Source: Paragonimus skrjabini miyazakii (taxonomy: Eukaryota > Platyhelminthes > Trematoda > Plagiorchiida > Troglotrematidae). From it: a DNA stretch of 64,000 bases. A program made the position numbers and the translations under genes. Every line of letters begins with the position of its first letter. The first letter of the stretch is position 1. Below the pieces are notes generated by a model. It did not search any database, was not told the DNA's origin, and was given only the letters and a program-made list of their open reading frames with translations. Where the stretch lies: positions 211,316-275,315 of the forward strand of contig JTDE01000168.1 in the NCBI GenBank assembly GCA_014338405.1, written 5' to 3'. Shown piece after piece: positions 1 through 12,500 of the stretch.

Positions 1-35
1 CTAGCATTCGTTCAGTCTACATCCACCTGCAGTAG

Positions 36-380
36 ATGCAAAGTTCGAATTCGTGCATAATTACCAGTTGGTTCGGTGCTCTCAGTAGTCACACTGTTTC
101 GGCAGTTTACCGACAGTCACCCAACCTAGAAACAAACAAGTCGTTCGTTCGTTCATTCATTAATCCGTTCGGGCGGGCAGGTTGTCGGTGCTCTGTGTCG
201 GAACACTTTATCGCAGCTGGCCAAGCAACAAAGTGCTGCACTCTCGGTCATTGTGTCGTAGTGGTGGTTGGATTGTTATTGTTGTCGTGTATGTGTTCAG
301 ATTCTTGTCACACTTCGAATGATTCGGGTCACGGACACCGTTATTATCGAGGAAAGATGAGTCATCCTGTCACAGACTAA
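36..380 (+). other. Unassigned 114-codon open frame
   Basis: An ATG-started frame of 114 codons in a GC-richer stretch with TTCG/TTCA-type simple repeats near 140-180. It has one hydrophobic run (VVVVVGLLLL, about residues 74-83) followed by a Cys- and His-containing tail. The hydrophobic run is internal, so it is not a normal N-terminal signal peptide, although a later start would make it resemble one. I recognise no domain. It could be a chance frame or part of an upstream exon or 5' UTR. Confidence 0.15.
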
Positions 381-2189
381 ACTGTGCGAGGTTTTCGAGT
401 GCGGATGGTTTGTATGTTCCCGATCTGTTGGGTATATATACATTCAGACGAACCACCTAAGTCCTCGTCTGTCTGTGTGGGGAAAGGCAACTCAGTCAGG
501 CACAACTATTGGTCTCCATAGGACATCGCTACATGTTTCACATGATTGTATACATTCATGTCTATTTATATGTGTGCACATTTGGGTTAATTCCAGTAGG
601 GATTATGTTCGCCATAGTCACAATGGGATTTGCAGTCGACCGGAGATTCTGGCATTTGCCACCTTAGGTTTGGGTACCACACAATAAATTTCGCTTTATT
701 TATCGAACATTAATATGTACAGCGTTCCAATCATTATGAACATCTTTACTTTAGGCAGGATGGACCGTAATGTATTCTTTTAAGATACTCTTTTGGTTCT
801 TTGCATTCCAATATTTTGAACAGGCGTAAAAACTCAAGGGAATAATGTATCTTACAAAAGAATACATAGCGTGTTGATAATCAAACCACTCCAACTGAAT
901 TGTCGATTTCCTTTACTAGGTAGGTTAAGGTAGAAGGAATGTGTGACGTTATCGATCTGAATGAAGGATCCACTAATGGATATAAATCACTCTTATCTGC
1001 CACTCACGAATGTCCAAAATTATTTGCTGTACTCACGTAGAACTGGACAGCCATGCACATAATGGAAAAGTTCCTGTCTGGTATGTACACTTTTTCATCA
1101 TGGTCACCGGCGTACATCTTTACGCGCCCTATTACAAGAAAATACATGGTCCCACTTTTCCCATACTTCAGTCAATTGATGATTATCTAGCTAACTCTGT
1201 TTGTCCTATGCTAAGGATTACATTTGGATTACCTTAGTACTCCCTAATTTACTGTTGGATGTTGACAGCAAAACCGTGACTGAGCTGTGCTAAAAAAATA
1301 TTGTGGTTTAAAGCAAAATCGTAGCTATAATGAACACTGAAATTCACTGATTTAATCGTTCGTCCATCTTCACTGGCCGACGGTTTATATTAGATCTCTT
1401 TGGATAATCTGCCCTTAATGGTGATTTTTAGTCGGTTATATTACTTGGTATCCTGGTGATTTCTCGCTTGCTAATTAGTTGTCTTGTTGATCGTCGTAAT
1501 CAATTCAACCAGTCGATGCACGTCAACGTTTGTTCTCCATATCGCTTGATTATTGGTGGGCTTTGTTTGTTGGTCCGAAGTTGCGAATGCCTGAACCAAT
1601 ATTCACCTTCGACTACTACTAACCGCTCGACTTTGCCTCTCCGGGTAACATTGATTAGCACAGAATCATACACTGATATCAAGCGAAACATTTAGAAGTA
1701 AAGAATGATACTTAGTAAAATGTTACGACATACTCAACTTGCAACAGAGATTCCGTGACCATTAATCCTGTCTGTTGGCGTGGTTCAAATTATGCGATCT
1801 TGGTTCTCACATTAAGACTTCTGAGTAAGATTTCCGCTTTTTGCAAATATGTCGCATCAAAATCCAGCGAGAAAATATAACTGCTACTCTATCTTAAACC
1901 TACGCATTCTTTATTCACTAACCGAAAACGAACAATTTTCGCAGCAAGCAGACAAACGCCACCGGAAATCTCTTGGATAAACTTTGTCTGAATGGAAATG
2001 AAGCATATACCAGTGTGAAAGTTTGCTGCTACAAAATCATGCTACTAGCTGTGGTTATTTCCGTCCTGTTGGATTGATGCGCTGGCCAGGTGTTATCAGG
2101 ACCCGTGGAGTTCAGCTGTTTTGCCACTGGATATACGCTTGTTGCAGTGACTAGCGGTTTGCTTGTGAATTAACTGTTATGTGACTAAA
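381..2189. other. No recognisable gene
   Basis: Short frames only, none resembling a known family. I see no SINE head, tandem array or promoter motif that I can defend. Confidence 0.4.
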
Positions 2190-2830
2190 GGTTCACTTCA
2201 AATTTGCAACGTAGCCCGCTGTCGATCATGTTCTCTAATAAGCTCCTTCATTGCCGCCCGTGCTTCTTGATACGAGGCCGCAGCCTTTGTTTGCTAACTC
2301 AAGGCATGGACGGCCCTTGCCAGGCCGGTGAGCAGTGTTTCCAATGCTGCCAGAAGTTGTGCCTCCCCTTTCAATCCGTTACACGCTACAGTCGCCTCAA
2401 TTTCCGACTGCCAGTCTAACACATCTCGGTCTACGAGTTGGCTTGTCCACGGCAGCTTCATCGTGTTGTATTCAGGGCGCACCACCAATGTGGCGAGAAG
2501 TCGTCCAACAAAGGAAGGTCTCTGTTGTCCAGTTCACCTGTTCCCACGCCACACGCACGCTCGCGTTTAAGAACCAGAATTCCAGTCTACAACGCAGCGA
2601 CGGTTTCCACTCAAGTCGTGCCCACTTCCGCCTGGTTGTCGGTGTGTAGCTGACGTTTTTCTGTCGTAGATTTCTGCTTGGCATTTCTCACCCGTTGGGT
2701 CCGACTCCACCGAGTGGTTGCTCGTCCGGCCGCTAGGGTTGTCCGCAATTCACCCGCATTGAAATATTCCACTGAGTATTGGAATAATTGCGCATCCGGT
2801 TTCGTTATACATCACAATATCTCAGTGATA
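2190..2830 (-). pseudogene. Decayed minus-strand coding relic of unknown family
   Basis: The minus strand carries protein-like sequence in two alternating frames across about 600 bp. One frame runs from about 2745 down to 2200. It holds a Leu/Ala-rich, helix-forming stretch (GLKGEAQLLAALETLLTGLA) followed by an acidic/basic helix (ARAAMKELIREHDRQR), and it is broken by three stops (TAA, TGA, TAG). A second frame, from about 2800 to 2590, reads LFQYSVEYFNAGELRTTLAA and then a basic segment. The base composition is richer in GC than the surroundings. Long runs without stops, broken by single stops and a frame change, suggest a dead coding sequence such as a retroelement ORF1/gag or a processed gene. 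The family is not recognised. Confidence 0.4.
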
Positions 2831-3311
2831 TGAAGCGACCACTTGGAAAGCCAGAATACTCACTATTTCCAAATGGGTCTGTTCATATCCATTGGACAGC
2901 AAGCAAGTGGTCACCAGCAGCACTTCCAAGGCCAGACTGACCTCTACAAACCTGTACCACGTGTGGTGACGAAAAGGCATGATCTTATTCGAATAGTGGG
3001 GGTGCTCTTCAACCATGTGCTAAGACCCGCTGTGTGATTTCGAAACCCTGCCTTTGCGATAGGAAGGTATCTGCCGATTATCTTGTTAGCTTCATTTGAA
3101 GAGTTAAAAGTAAACTGGAGATGTACGAGTGCTTGCCGAATGATGGTTTCACACATATGCATCAAATAACCGTCGATGAAGCTTGTCTCCGCCTTCTAAT
3201 ACAATTTTGCAATTGGGAAAATAAGAATCTTAAAGGTTTACAGTTGCTAATGTTATCAGGTATCGCCCAGAGTCATAATAAGTCGTGTCTATATGTATCA
3301 GTCTCCACTAT

Positions 3312-4679
3312 TGAAGCGCGAAAAGAGCCTAGTGGGACGTAACCCGGAGATCTCGCTCACCACTGTGGTGTTGACTTGACGCAGGTGTTAGATACGCTGA
3401 AGAGGACAGACTAAGTTGAAACATTCTGCAGCACAAGTATTACAGCTGGAAAGAGGTTATTTAGTCGCTGGAAATTGCACCGATGGCCTCTTGAGATCCA
3501 TGTGGAAAAAGATTATGGTACTCCAAGAAACAAGCCTGTTATTATATTAGAGGTGATGCAATAAGTATAGCAGTTGACCTCATTTGCCCTCAGCAACAAC
3601 TATATATATATATATCTAGAATACAATAGTGTAGCAAACAAGCTCGTTTTCGATTATTCATCATCAGGCTAATTACATAACAATTTATATGAAACAGAAG
3701 TTGTCAGGGCGAAACGGACAAAAACAAGTAGCTAGTTTGGCTGAGGTCGGACACGTCATCGGCAGACACGGAAACAACGTTTTGGTACGATTACGTCATC
3801 ATTATGACTCCATCGGAACCATGACGGCTTGATCGGTCACGGTGTGTGTGATTGGCCATGGTAACTTCAACGCCTGAACAAAACGCTTTTGTGCGCACAA
3901 GAGTGGATTTCTCAATCGAATTCCAATCGCTTCGGCTGTGGTTAAAATTCGGCATCTGACAGCTTTTGAGTGACTGGCGCTGACTCGGTAAATCGGACGA
4001 AAACAGGAGTCCAGGTTGACAGTATGATGTGTATCAACGAGGTATGAAACAATCGCGCTCGTAATTGTCTTCGTGACTCCGCTGCTGATGAAACAGACGC
4101 GTAATTTGGCAGTGTAGAATGTTCTATTGATGACAGTGTCAAGTCTCCTAGTGATTGTTTCCGCAAGCGTATCCCCTTTGAATGGTAATGAGATAAATAC
4201 TGCTTTCTTTTCCACTAGGTTCATCTCATCCTGTTTCTCACGACGCTGCATAGTCTTGTCTACAAAACGCTCTGGATAGCCATTTTGTAAGTATAGTGAG
4301 CGTAGAAACGATAGTTCATCGGAGACCGTATCCTGTGTACATATCCTCATGGCTCTATTGATCAAGCAGTTTAAGAGATTCCTTTTCTGTCTTAGAGGAG
4401 CAAAGCTGCTGAAATGGATATACTGCCCATTCCAGGTTTCTTTCCTATAGATTTTACGTTGAACGGATCCATCAGCACGTCGCCGGATGAGTACGTCCAG
4501 GAAGGCTAGTTGATCGTTACGTTCAGCTTCTAGTGTAAATGTCGCGTTCGTGTGGGCAGAGTTGAAACTGGCTAAGATATCCGTTGGGTTAGCATTTTCG
4601 CTAACTATACATATGATGTCATCCACGTATCGTTTATAAACGCTAAATCAACTGATGGCTTCTTCTAACTGGTCGTTCT
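3312..4679 (-). repeat. Left arm of PLE inverted repeat
   Basis: This 1368-bp arm is the reverse complement of 5230-6597. The arms have the same length, so no net indel is needed. I noticed only four substitutions by eye: G/T at the internal stop, an Asp-Glu-Met against Asp-Lys-Met change, Ile against Thr near the C-terminus, and C/A in the 3' region. A stem this long separated by 550 bp could extrude as a hairpin and is hard to assemble. Confidence 0.85.
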
Positions 4680-5229
4680 CAAGCTTCTCCATGAAGACGT
4701 CTGTAAACAACGGTCCCAATGGGGATCCCATCGCTACACCACTTGTATTTCGATAAAGTTCACAATTGAAGTTAAATTGTATGTTATGAGTACAAAAGTC
4801 CAATAACTGTTTTAGTTCTAGTGGTGGTATATGGACAGCTTTGTTGTTAATCACAATATAATCACACAAACAGTCCATCGTCTCCTTCAGTGGAATATTT
4901 GTAAACACGGAGGACACGTGCAGAGAAAGCATTTGTTGTCCGGTTAGGTTTAACCGGTTGATTGTGTTAATGAATTCAAAGGAGACCCGTAGGCTATGTT
5001 TTGATAACTTCTGCCTGACAGGTTCAAGGAGATGCGATAACCATCTAGCTAGCGAGTGGTGCGGTGAGTTACACATGTCTAAAATAGGTCGAAGAGGAAT
5101 ACCCGCTTTGTGAAATTTCGGCAATCCGTAAAGCATTTGTGGTTCCAATGGGTCGAATGCGTTCGAAATTTGGAGAGTCAATTGTCCCGTTTTGTTTAAT
5201 AGAACGTAGCACTTTCGATAACGCCAGTT
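3802..5229 (-). pseudogene. PLE reverse transcriptase, minus copy, broken
   Basis: This is a 5'-truncated reverse transcriptase frame with no true start; the frame is open up to the junction at about 5229. The N-terminal part (5229-4651) carries the PLE motif YGLPKFHK, the segment LRPILDM, motif A as HVSSVFTNIP, and motif B as MGSPLGPLF. A TGA at 4650-4648 then interrupts the frame; the plus copy has GGA (Gly) at that place. The C-terminal part resumes in the same frame with YVDDIICIV (motif C), then thumb-like sequence, and ends in the conserved PLE tail at about 3802. The motif A position that is Asp in PLE reverse transcriptases reads His (codon 4920-4918). Together with the stop this predicts a dead enzyme. 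The GIY-YIG core expected before the C-terminal tail is not seen. Confidence 0.8.
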
Positions 5230-6107
5230 AGAACGACCAGTTAGAAGAAGCCATCAGTGGATTTAGCGTTTATAAACGATACGTGGATGACATCATATGT
5301 ATAGTTAGCGAAAATGCTAACCCAACGGATATCTTAGCCAGTTTCAACTCTGCCCACACGAACGCGACATTTACACTAGAAGCTGAACGTAACGATCAAC
5401 TAGCCTTCCTGGACGTACTCATCCGGCGACGTGCTGATGGATCCGTTCAACGTAAAATCTATAGGAAAGAAACCTGGAATGGGCAGTATATCCATTTCAG
5501 CAGCTTTGCTCCTCTAAGACAGAAAAGGAATCTCTTAAACTGCTTGATCAATAGAGCCATGAGGATATGTACACAGGATACGGTCTCCGATGAACTATCG
5601 TTTCTACGCTCACTATACTTACAAAATGGCTATCCAGAGCGTTTTGTAGACAAGACTATGCAGCGTCGTGAGAAACAGGATAAGATGAACCTAGTGGAAA
5701 AGAAAGCAGTATTTATCTCATTACCATTCAAAGGGGATACGCTTGCGGAAACAATCACTAGGAGACTTGACACTGTCATCAATAGAACATTCTACACTGC
5801 CAAATTACGCGTCTGTTTCATCAGCAGCGGAGTCACGAAGACAATTACGAGCGCGATTGTTTCATACCTCGTTGATACACATCATACTGTCAACCTGGAC
5901 TCCTGTTTTCGTCCGATTTACCGAGTCAGCGCCAGTCACTCAAAAGCTGTCAGATGCCGAATTTTAACCACAGCCGAAGCGATTGGAATTCGATTGAGAA
6001 ATCCACTCTTGTGCGCACAAAAGCGTTTTGTTCAGGCGTTGAAGTTACCATGGCCAACCACACACACCGTGACCGATCAAGCCGTCATGGTTCCGATGGA
6101 GTCATAA
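5230..6107 (+). pseudogene. PLE reverse transcriptase C-terminal half, plus copy
   Basis: The open frame enters from the junction, reads through GGA where the other copy has TGA, and runs to a TAA at 6105-6107. It contains RYVDDIICIV (catalytic motif C) and the thumb region. It ends with the C-terminal PLE segment seen in the residues TAEAIGIRLRNPLLCAQKRF. Motifs A and B are missing because the copy is truncated. After the residues KLRVCFISSG the frame goes straight to SAIVSYLVDTHHTVN. In intact PLEs a GIY-YIG endonuclease module of several dozen residues lies between equivalent segments, so an internal deletion is inferred. The same join occurs in the minus copy. Confidence 0.8.
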
Positions 6108-6240
6108 TGATGACGTAATCGTACCAAAACGTTGTTTCCGTGTCTGCCGATGAAGTGTCCGACCTCAGCCAAACTAGCTACTTGTTTTTGTCCGTTTCGC
6201 CCTGACAACTTCTGTTTCATATAAATTGTTATGTAATTAG

Positions 6241-6262
6241 CCTGATGATGAATAATCGAAAA
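6241..6262 (+). ncRNA. Hammerhead-like motif in PLE 3' region
   Basis: The plus copy has CTGATGA followed eight bases later by CGAAA, the spacing of a hammerhead core with a very short stem II. The mirror copy is at 3668-3647. PLEs are known to carry hammerhead ribozymes. Stem III and the cleavage site cannot be paired convincingly here, so this is either degenerate or fortuitous. Confidence 0.3.
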
Positions 6263-6597
6263 CGAGCTTGTTTGCTACACTATTGTATTCTAGATATATA
6301 TATATATAGTTGTTGCTGAGGGCAAATGAGGTCAACTGCTATACTTATTGCATCACCTCTAATATAATAACAGGCTTGTTTCTTGGAGTACCATAATCTT
6401 TTTCCACATGGATCTCAAGAGGCCATCGGTGCAATTTCCAGCGACTAAATAACCTCTTTCCAGCTGTAATACTTGTGCTGCAGAATGTTTCAACTTAGTC
6501 TGTCCTCTTCAGCGTATCTAACACCTGCGTCAAGTCAACACCACAGTGGTGAGCGAGATCTCCGGGTTACGTCCCACTAGGCTCTTTTCGCGCTTCA

Positions 6598-9500
6598 TTA
6601 GAGGATACAGATATACCTTCTTCAGAATTTTTCCGTATTCACTCAGTTGCATATGTTGTCTTCAGAGAGCCTTTTGCTTTGAATTCGTCGTGGGGGCAAA
6701 CAGACAGTTCAGCCACTTTCTTCTCAAGGTTGCTTGATATATAGCGGGTGAAATCAATGGTATTCCTACTCGAATCCTCGTAGGTAGAGTGACAATATTA
6801 TTAGCAGCTTATCACAAAGGAAATGGGGATTGTACTGAAAGAATGAGAAAAGGTATATGCACCGTGCATCTGTTAATGACTTAATAGGATGGACATCGGG
6901 TGAGGTGTTTATTGTGTATTTCGAAATGTGACAGAATCCATATTTGCCAGCACAAAATCAATGAAATAATGCCATCAACGACGTGAGGCAATTCAGCCTG
7001 TCTGCCAGAGACTATGGTCAGCTGTGCCGCGCAGACTGTTTTCCGGAAGTTGTGATTTACCTGGGTTGGACTTGAGGCAAATCGTATCAGAACTGTGGTT
7101 TTCGGACGGATTTGTGATCTTTCCTCTATTTTCTTAGTTTGCTGCTGAAGCTCCATAGGATCGATCCGAACGTTTTCTCTATGGCAGCAATCCACATTAT
7201 GACAGTTATTTCGGTAGGATGGCTGTACACGTATCCTTGCGAATGATCACCTTCGTCAGTTACTGTTCTTCAATTTTGTATATTTAGATCATCATCACTT
7301 GATCGTCATGGGACTTACCAACATTCTGTTAATACATGGATGCACTAGACCTCATGCCATCATCTTGTACTAAATAGGATCGCAAAAGAAGTATGGTGCT
7401 TAACAGAACAAACGTTTTGCCGTAGCTTTCACCTTGTACAGATAGAGTGGCCTATAGATAGGTTTAGTGGCATTGGCATTGAACATGTAATCAGGCTGCG
7501 CATTACATGTCCACTTAGTTCCGTTGTAGACTAAAACGGTTTTAGGTTTTTGTTCATGTTGTGACTGTATGTGTATTTTGATGTGAAATCGAGATGAGGA
7601 TGACAAGGTTTTTCTTTTTGACCTAACATTCTGTAGCAAATTAGTCATCGAACCTCTCTTAATAGGATTTTTATTAATGTTTCTACTACCTGCCTAACCT
7701 CATTATTGTTCACACTTGAAGTCTTCACCACTATGGTACGCCATTTGTAAGACATATCTGCTATTTTATGGCTGGCTAACAATGAGCAACCCCGACGCTA
7801 TATCTTTTATCGAGCAACATAGACAAAACACCATACTTATTTTCAAGGACTGATCGTTTCATACGTTACGACTTTAACCTGTAAATATGGTGACTTGTTG
7901 AGTGTTCCTTTAAGTTTAATCAGCTGCCATCGTCCAACATTTCAGTCCACAGTTGGCTGGCTTATTCACCGTAAATATATTTCCTCAAGTAGTTACCAGT
8001 GTTCGATGCAAATCAATCGTGGGGTCGGTTCACGATTCCACACTGCTGTGAAATTACTTCGAAACTACTAGTTAGTGTGAATCGATCATCTTACCGTCAT
8101 TTATTCTGATTAACCTATTAGTCAAACCTGAAACATCTCCCGATTGCACAAGACTAGTTTTGATACTTGCTTGTCGGAACCTCGTGATTCCGAACTTTTC
8201 GTTCCAGAGAAACACAACGGAACTGCTTCTTCTGTATAGTCCACGAGGAATTTGTAAATTATTAAGCGTTTCCAAGCACTTACAATACGGCCGTGGTCCT
8301 AGCGTATTCAGAATGTTGTTTGTTAGTTCGCAGCACTGGTGTACCTATAGGTGAGGGGATCTATTACACACACGATGTGTAAAGCAGATAGCCCTTCTTT
8401 AGACAGTTAATACTTTCAGCAGGGATGTTCGACTACTTCATGAGTTCGTTTCTGCTAAGTTTGACTTTGTGGAAAGGTCGCCTGCGATAGGAACACTAAC
8501 CTGACAAACCAAACAAACCATATGGCTTATGTCTACTCTTTCGGATAATCAGTTTCCACATCTCGTTTCAGTAACAGCGACCGTGCCAGCGCAGTTTGTC
8601 CGAATGTCCATGTCTCTGCCATAGCAGGCGCTGACCTGACGGTGGAACCAGTCAGTGTAGTCATTCACGCAGCACGTAAATGATGTACGAACAAATGAGT
8701 ATTTTGTTTCGATCACTGATGATAGCGAAATGAGTTAGATCCAAAAAATTGTTACATGCAACCAAGACTGAAGCCATATACAGACGTTCATTCTGATCAT
8801 ATATGGCCCTCCAGATGCCCCAACGGATAAACCATTAATCCCTCTGTGACATCAGCCCGTTATACGATTTTCCAGGACTTTACAAATGCAAAGTTTATGA
8901 GACCGGATATATGATATCTTGCAGAGTAGAAAGGCTGTACAGTAGTCAGACCTGGACCGTAAGTAACTCCAGTTTCAACATAACCGAGCAAGAATAGCTC
9001 CGCTTTAAATCCCCAATGTAGTAGGCGTTAATCAGATAACTACTTAGTCAAGCTGATAAATATTTGTGTTTGAATGGAAGTGGAGCCAAATTTTGATGAT
9101 CAGAGTGAACAAAACCTAATGTTCGATTCTAAAACAGTTGAATTATTTAACTGAACTATATTGTGCATCTCTCATTCGTAACTTTTGCATGAAGATTCAG
9201 CGTTTTGCTATTCCTAGTCCCAGGATACTTGTTATACTGTTAATTTCATTGTTTGTTCCAAACAGTTTGCACAGAGATTCTCCAATTTCAACTTGCCTTC
9301 TACAACTAACAAATGAATTTTGAAAGGACAACGTTCATTATGTGTATTCATCTACTTACATGTTTATCGCCTGAACTACATGACAATCTGGGTCCGAAGT
9401 GACAATTAATTTATCGTGACACACCTTATAAGCGTCCGTGTATGGTAGTCATGTCTACTTGATACATTTGGTGGGGTGACAGTGTAAATATTTACAACGT

Positions 9501-12500
9501 TCTCTTCCTTATGCAAGCTTGCACACATATCTGCATACGCACATAACATTTTGGTTTGAAAACATGTGCCGTTTTGTTTCTATTAACAGTTGTTCGTCGA
9601 GGTCCGGGGTCCGAACAACAGTGTATGAGTCCACTGGTCAGCTCACACGATGAATTTCCGGACAGCGCGCTTTCTGCTAGCAGTGTGCTCTTAAACAAAA
9701 CAGACTTTCAGCCTTATCAAGCAAGGTAAGCGGGTGTAATTTGCAGGTCGTAACCACTCACAGACAGACCATAATAGCGGTACACTGACATGATGTTGAA
9801 CATAAAAAGCGATTTGCCCACTCATCCCAAACCAATCTTCATATACCTAACTGCGTTTAATTCGTCCTCAAGCGAACGTCTCTGAGTACGCTTTACTTGC
9901 ATTCGACCAATAACGTATCAAGACCCCCTAAAACGCATAGGCTAGAGTGCAGTGAAGTATTGTGGAAAATAGCTTACTGAAATAAGTGAAAATGCTGTGC
10001 ACATTTTACGTTTAATTATATTTTAAAATGCTAAGTTACTCGTTTGTCAGCGAGTCATGTCGTGTTATCTACAGTGTCTGTCAGTTGACGATGTTTCGCT
10101 GAATCATTCTGATCACACAGTGCAAAGTTTCAGTCTTTGATAATGTAGACTGTTAATGAACGGCTACTTTGGTACAGATCGCTTTTATGGGTTCGCTAGT
10201 CTACACACCTGAAACCTGCAACTTGTGAAGAACATTTAAGAGAATACACAAAGTTCTAAGTATTCTTAATCAGTCAGATGATTTCGTCACGGAGTAATTC
10301 ATTTTTTTTATAGCATAAACCTTAATGGCTGGCATGCAAAACCTAGCGGAGACATTTAAAATAGTGACGTTTACAAGTCGTGTGAGTATGTATCGGACAG
10401 CTGTCATTGTACCGTTTTCTAGTGTTTAGTTCGTGTCCTCGGTTTTTGTAAAGCAAGTTTGAACCTGCTTGTCAAATTCCACAACATCGATCTGAAGCTG
10501 AGATTCCATAGATTATGGGGACCTGTTTACAGACACTGTAGCGATGTTAAACACAGCCGTGACCATAAGATAGGTGTGGTTGATGTAGCTTCTCAGCGTC
10601 GTCCAAAGTTGATCGGTCGTTTGACCAGTCAGGTGCAACTCACAACACAGTCGCTACAATAGCGCAGACAACTCTTAAATTCAAGGTGCTCTGCACTATG
10701 TAGACCAATTTCCGTACACTAACAACTCTTACAGGCCGTGTCACTGAAAAAAATGTATAACTATTACCGTACAATTGCGAATCACTCAACAATCAGATTT
10801 GACAACCAAAAGTTGTCAAGGTCAACATATATTCATACGCATCGTCCAGCCGGCTGTAGTATTGGTGATAGTCGCGTGAATATGCACATCGTATGACTTG
10901 GTTTCTGATTAGTTAAAAACAAATATCGATTTCGCAGTTACCTAAGTACTTCTCCACATGATGTGTTCAGCTTGACAAATATGTGTGCCGCCAGTAAACT
11001 GAATTATCAAGCCATACAAAATCTATTTCAGTGTATCCTTGTGTCAATGGTTCTGAAAGTCGTTGATTGTGCTGTCTATCGCACTGGTAGTTTATCAGTC
11101 TGTTGGAATCAGTGCACAATGTGGTCGACTGCTGTTTTAGCTTGTGTCGCCGGAAGTTCCGAGAACTAAAAGGCAAACAATTTATTGCTGACCTCTGTCA
11201 ATGGGTGTGGCGTCAAATCTCCCTCCCCTACCCCCGGGGGATCTACCAACTCGTCCGTACGAGCCAGTACAATGAGTGACCTCTCTCCGCTCTGCTGTGT
11301 CTGGTGCGGTTGAACAACACACATTTGATCGCCTGAGGGATAACTGGTATTGCCCGCCTGTCGCAAATCTATCTGAAGATTGATGCCTATAAAGTACCGG
11401 GATGTAATTGTTTGGCTTATGCTTAAATGAAGAAACTCTCCCCAGATCCCCTCTGAACTTAGATAATGAAACATTTCGTTACTGTAAAACTTGGCTTTGT
11501 TCTGTTCAACCGACAAGATGTTTGCCGTAAATAAGCAAAGTAGATGAAAGCAAACAGAGAATGGTTGTCCGCTTGAAGAAGCTACCTAGTTCACTTCATT
11601 ATCGTTTTAGGAATGCGGTGTTAATCTTAACAAAACTACGGATGTGAGGATCCTATACGAAATTCGCCATAGCTAATCTGCCCAACTGGATCAGCTCCAG
11701 TGAAATACCCACTGTATGTATGTGGTTTTCAACCGACAAATACAGGTTCACAAATTCATAGGACAGTTGTTCTTAATCCTTATCGACTAACGAGTAAATA
11801 GCAAATAGCAGTTATTTTCACCTGTCTGGAACAGATGTCACAGTAGAAAACGATCTAGGGTTTTAACTCCATAATAGCCGCTGTTCAGCTGTGTTCTAAA
11901 TGAAGCTACTTTATCCTAAATACCATCTAATACGGCACATTGCTGCGAATAGTTATGTGCATGAAATGTTCATAAGCACTGGCTTATATATAAAATATCA
12001 GGCAAATACGGCGTGTGGGACATGTTTTCTAGTAAAGTGCAAGGCTGCAAATAGCAGGCAGTTCTGATAGCTAGACTTTGATGACTTAGCGTGAGATGTT
12101 GCAATGTTCTATCACGATACTAACGGACCAGTTTACTTAGAAAATCCAAATAATAGTCCGTTTGTGTCAGGTAGTAGCCAGTCGAATTCTTTGTTAGCTA
12201 CGGTATAATCCTAATAGCAGTCACAGAAAATTTAAGTCTGTTCTATTCACTCAGGCTGCGCATCTTTTCTTATCGAGCTTGTTGACCAGTACCAGAGACT
12301 CCATTGGAAAAGGGCATATACATGAACGCGAATGTCCACAAAATGGAAGTATTTTGCCGTTACTTATTGCTTCAGATGCTACTTCGTGTTTATATAAACT
12401 GTAAGTCTTTCACTAAATGAAACTACGTGGTTCAGTATGTATACCTGTTTAAACCAGCATCGGATGGTCGACTGGGTGAAAATGGATAGCATTGCCCTGG

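Larger units (their letters stand above)
3312..6597. mobile_element. Inverted pair of Penelope-like element fragments
   Basis: Two copies of a Penelope-like retroelement lie head to head: a minus-strand copy (3312 to about 5229) and a more 5'-truncated plus-strand copy (about 5230 to 6597). The reverse transcriptase shows PLE hallmarks: YGLPKFHK, VFTNIP, MGSPLGP, YVDD, and a C-terminal motif with LC-QK-FV-L-LPW spacing. Beyond each coding part comes the same roughly 490 bp 3' region, with a (TA)n run. PLEs are known for inverted and tandem partial copies and 5' truncation, which fits this arrangement. I found no convincing target-site duplication. The outer flanks show a weak resemblance (TAGTGGAGAC against TTAGAGGATAC) and may be decayed element ends. 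Confidence 0.85.
5230..6597 (+). repeat. Right arm of PLE inverted repeat
   Basis: This is the partner of 3312-4679 in opposite orientation. The homology begins at the shared bases AGAACGACCAG. At the centre the minus copy continues for about 550 bp that the plus copy lacks. The right edge of homology ends at CGCTTCA (6597). Confidence 0.85.

Noticed and set aside
36..380. First DDR exon with signal peptide
   Set aside because: The hydrophobic run is internal to the frame, and no phase-2 donor with discoidin-start residues follows.
11166..11516. 116-codon minus-strand open frame
   Set aside because: No recognisable motif, splice context or neighbour supports it.
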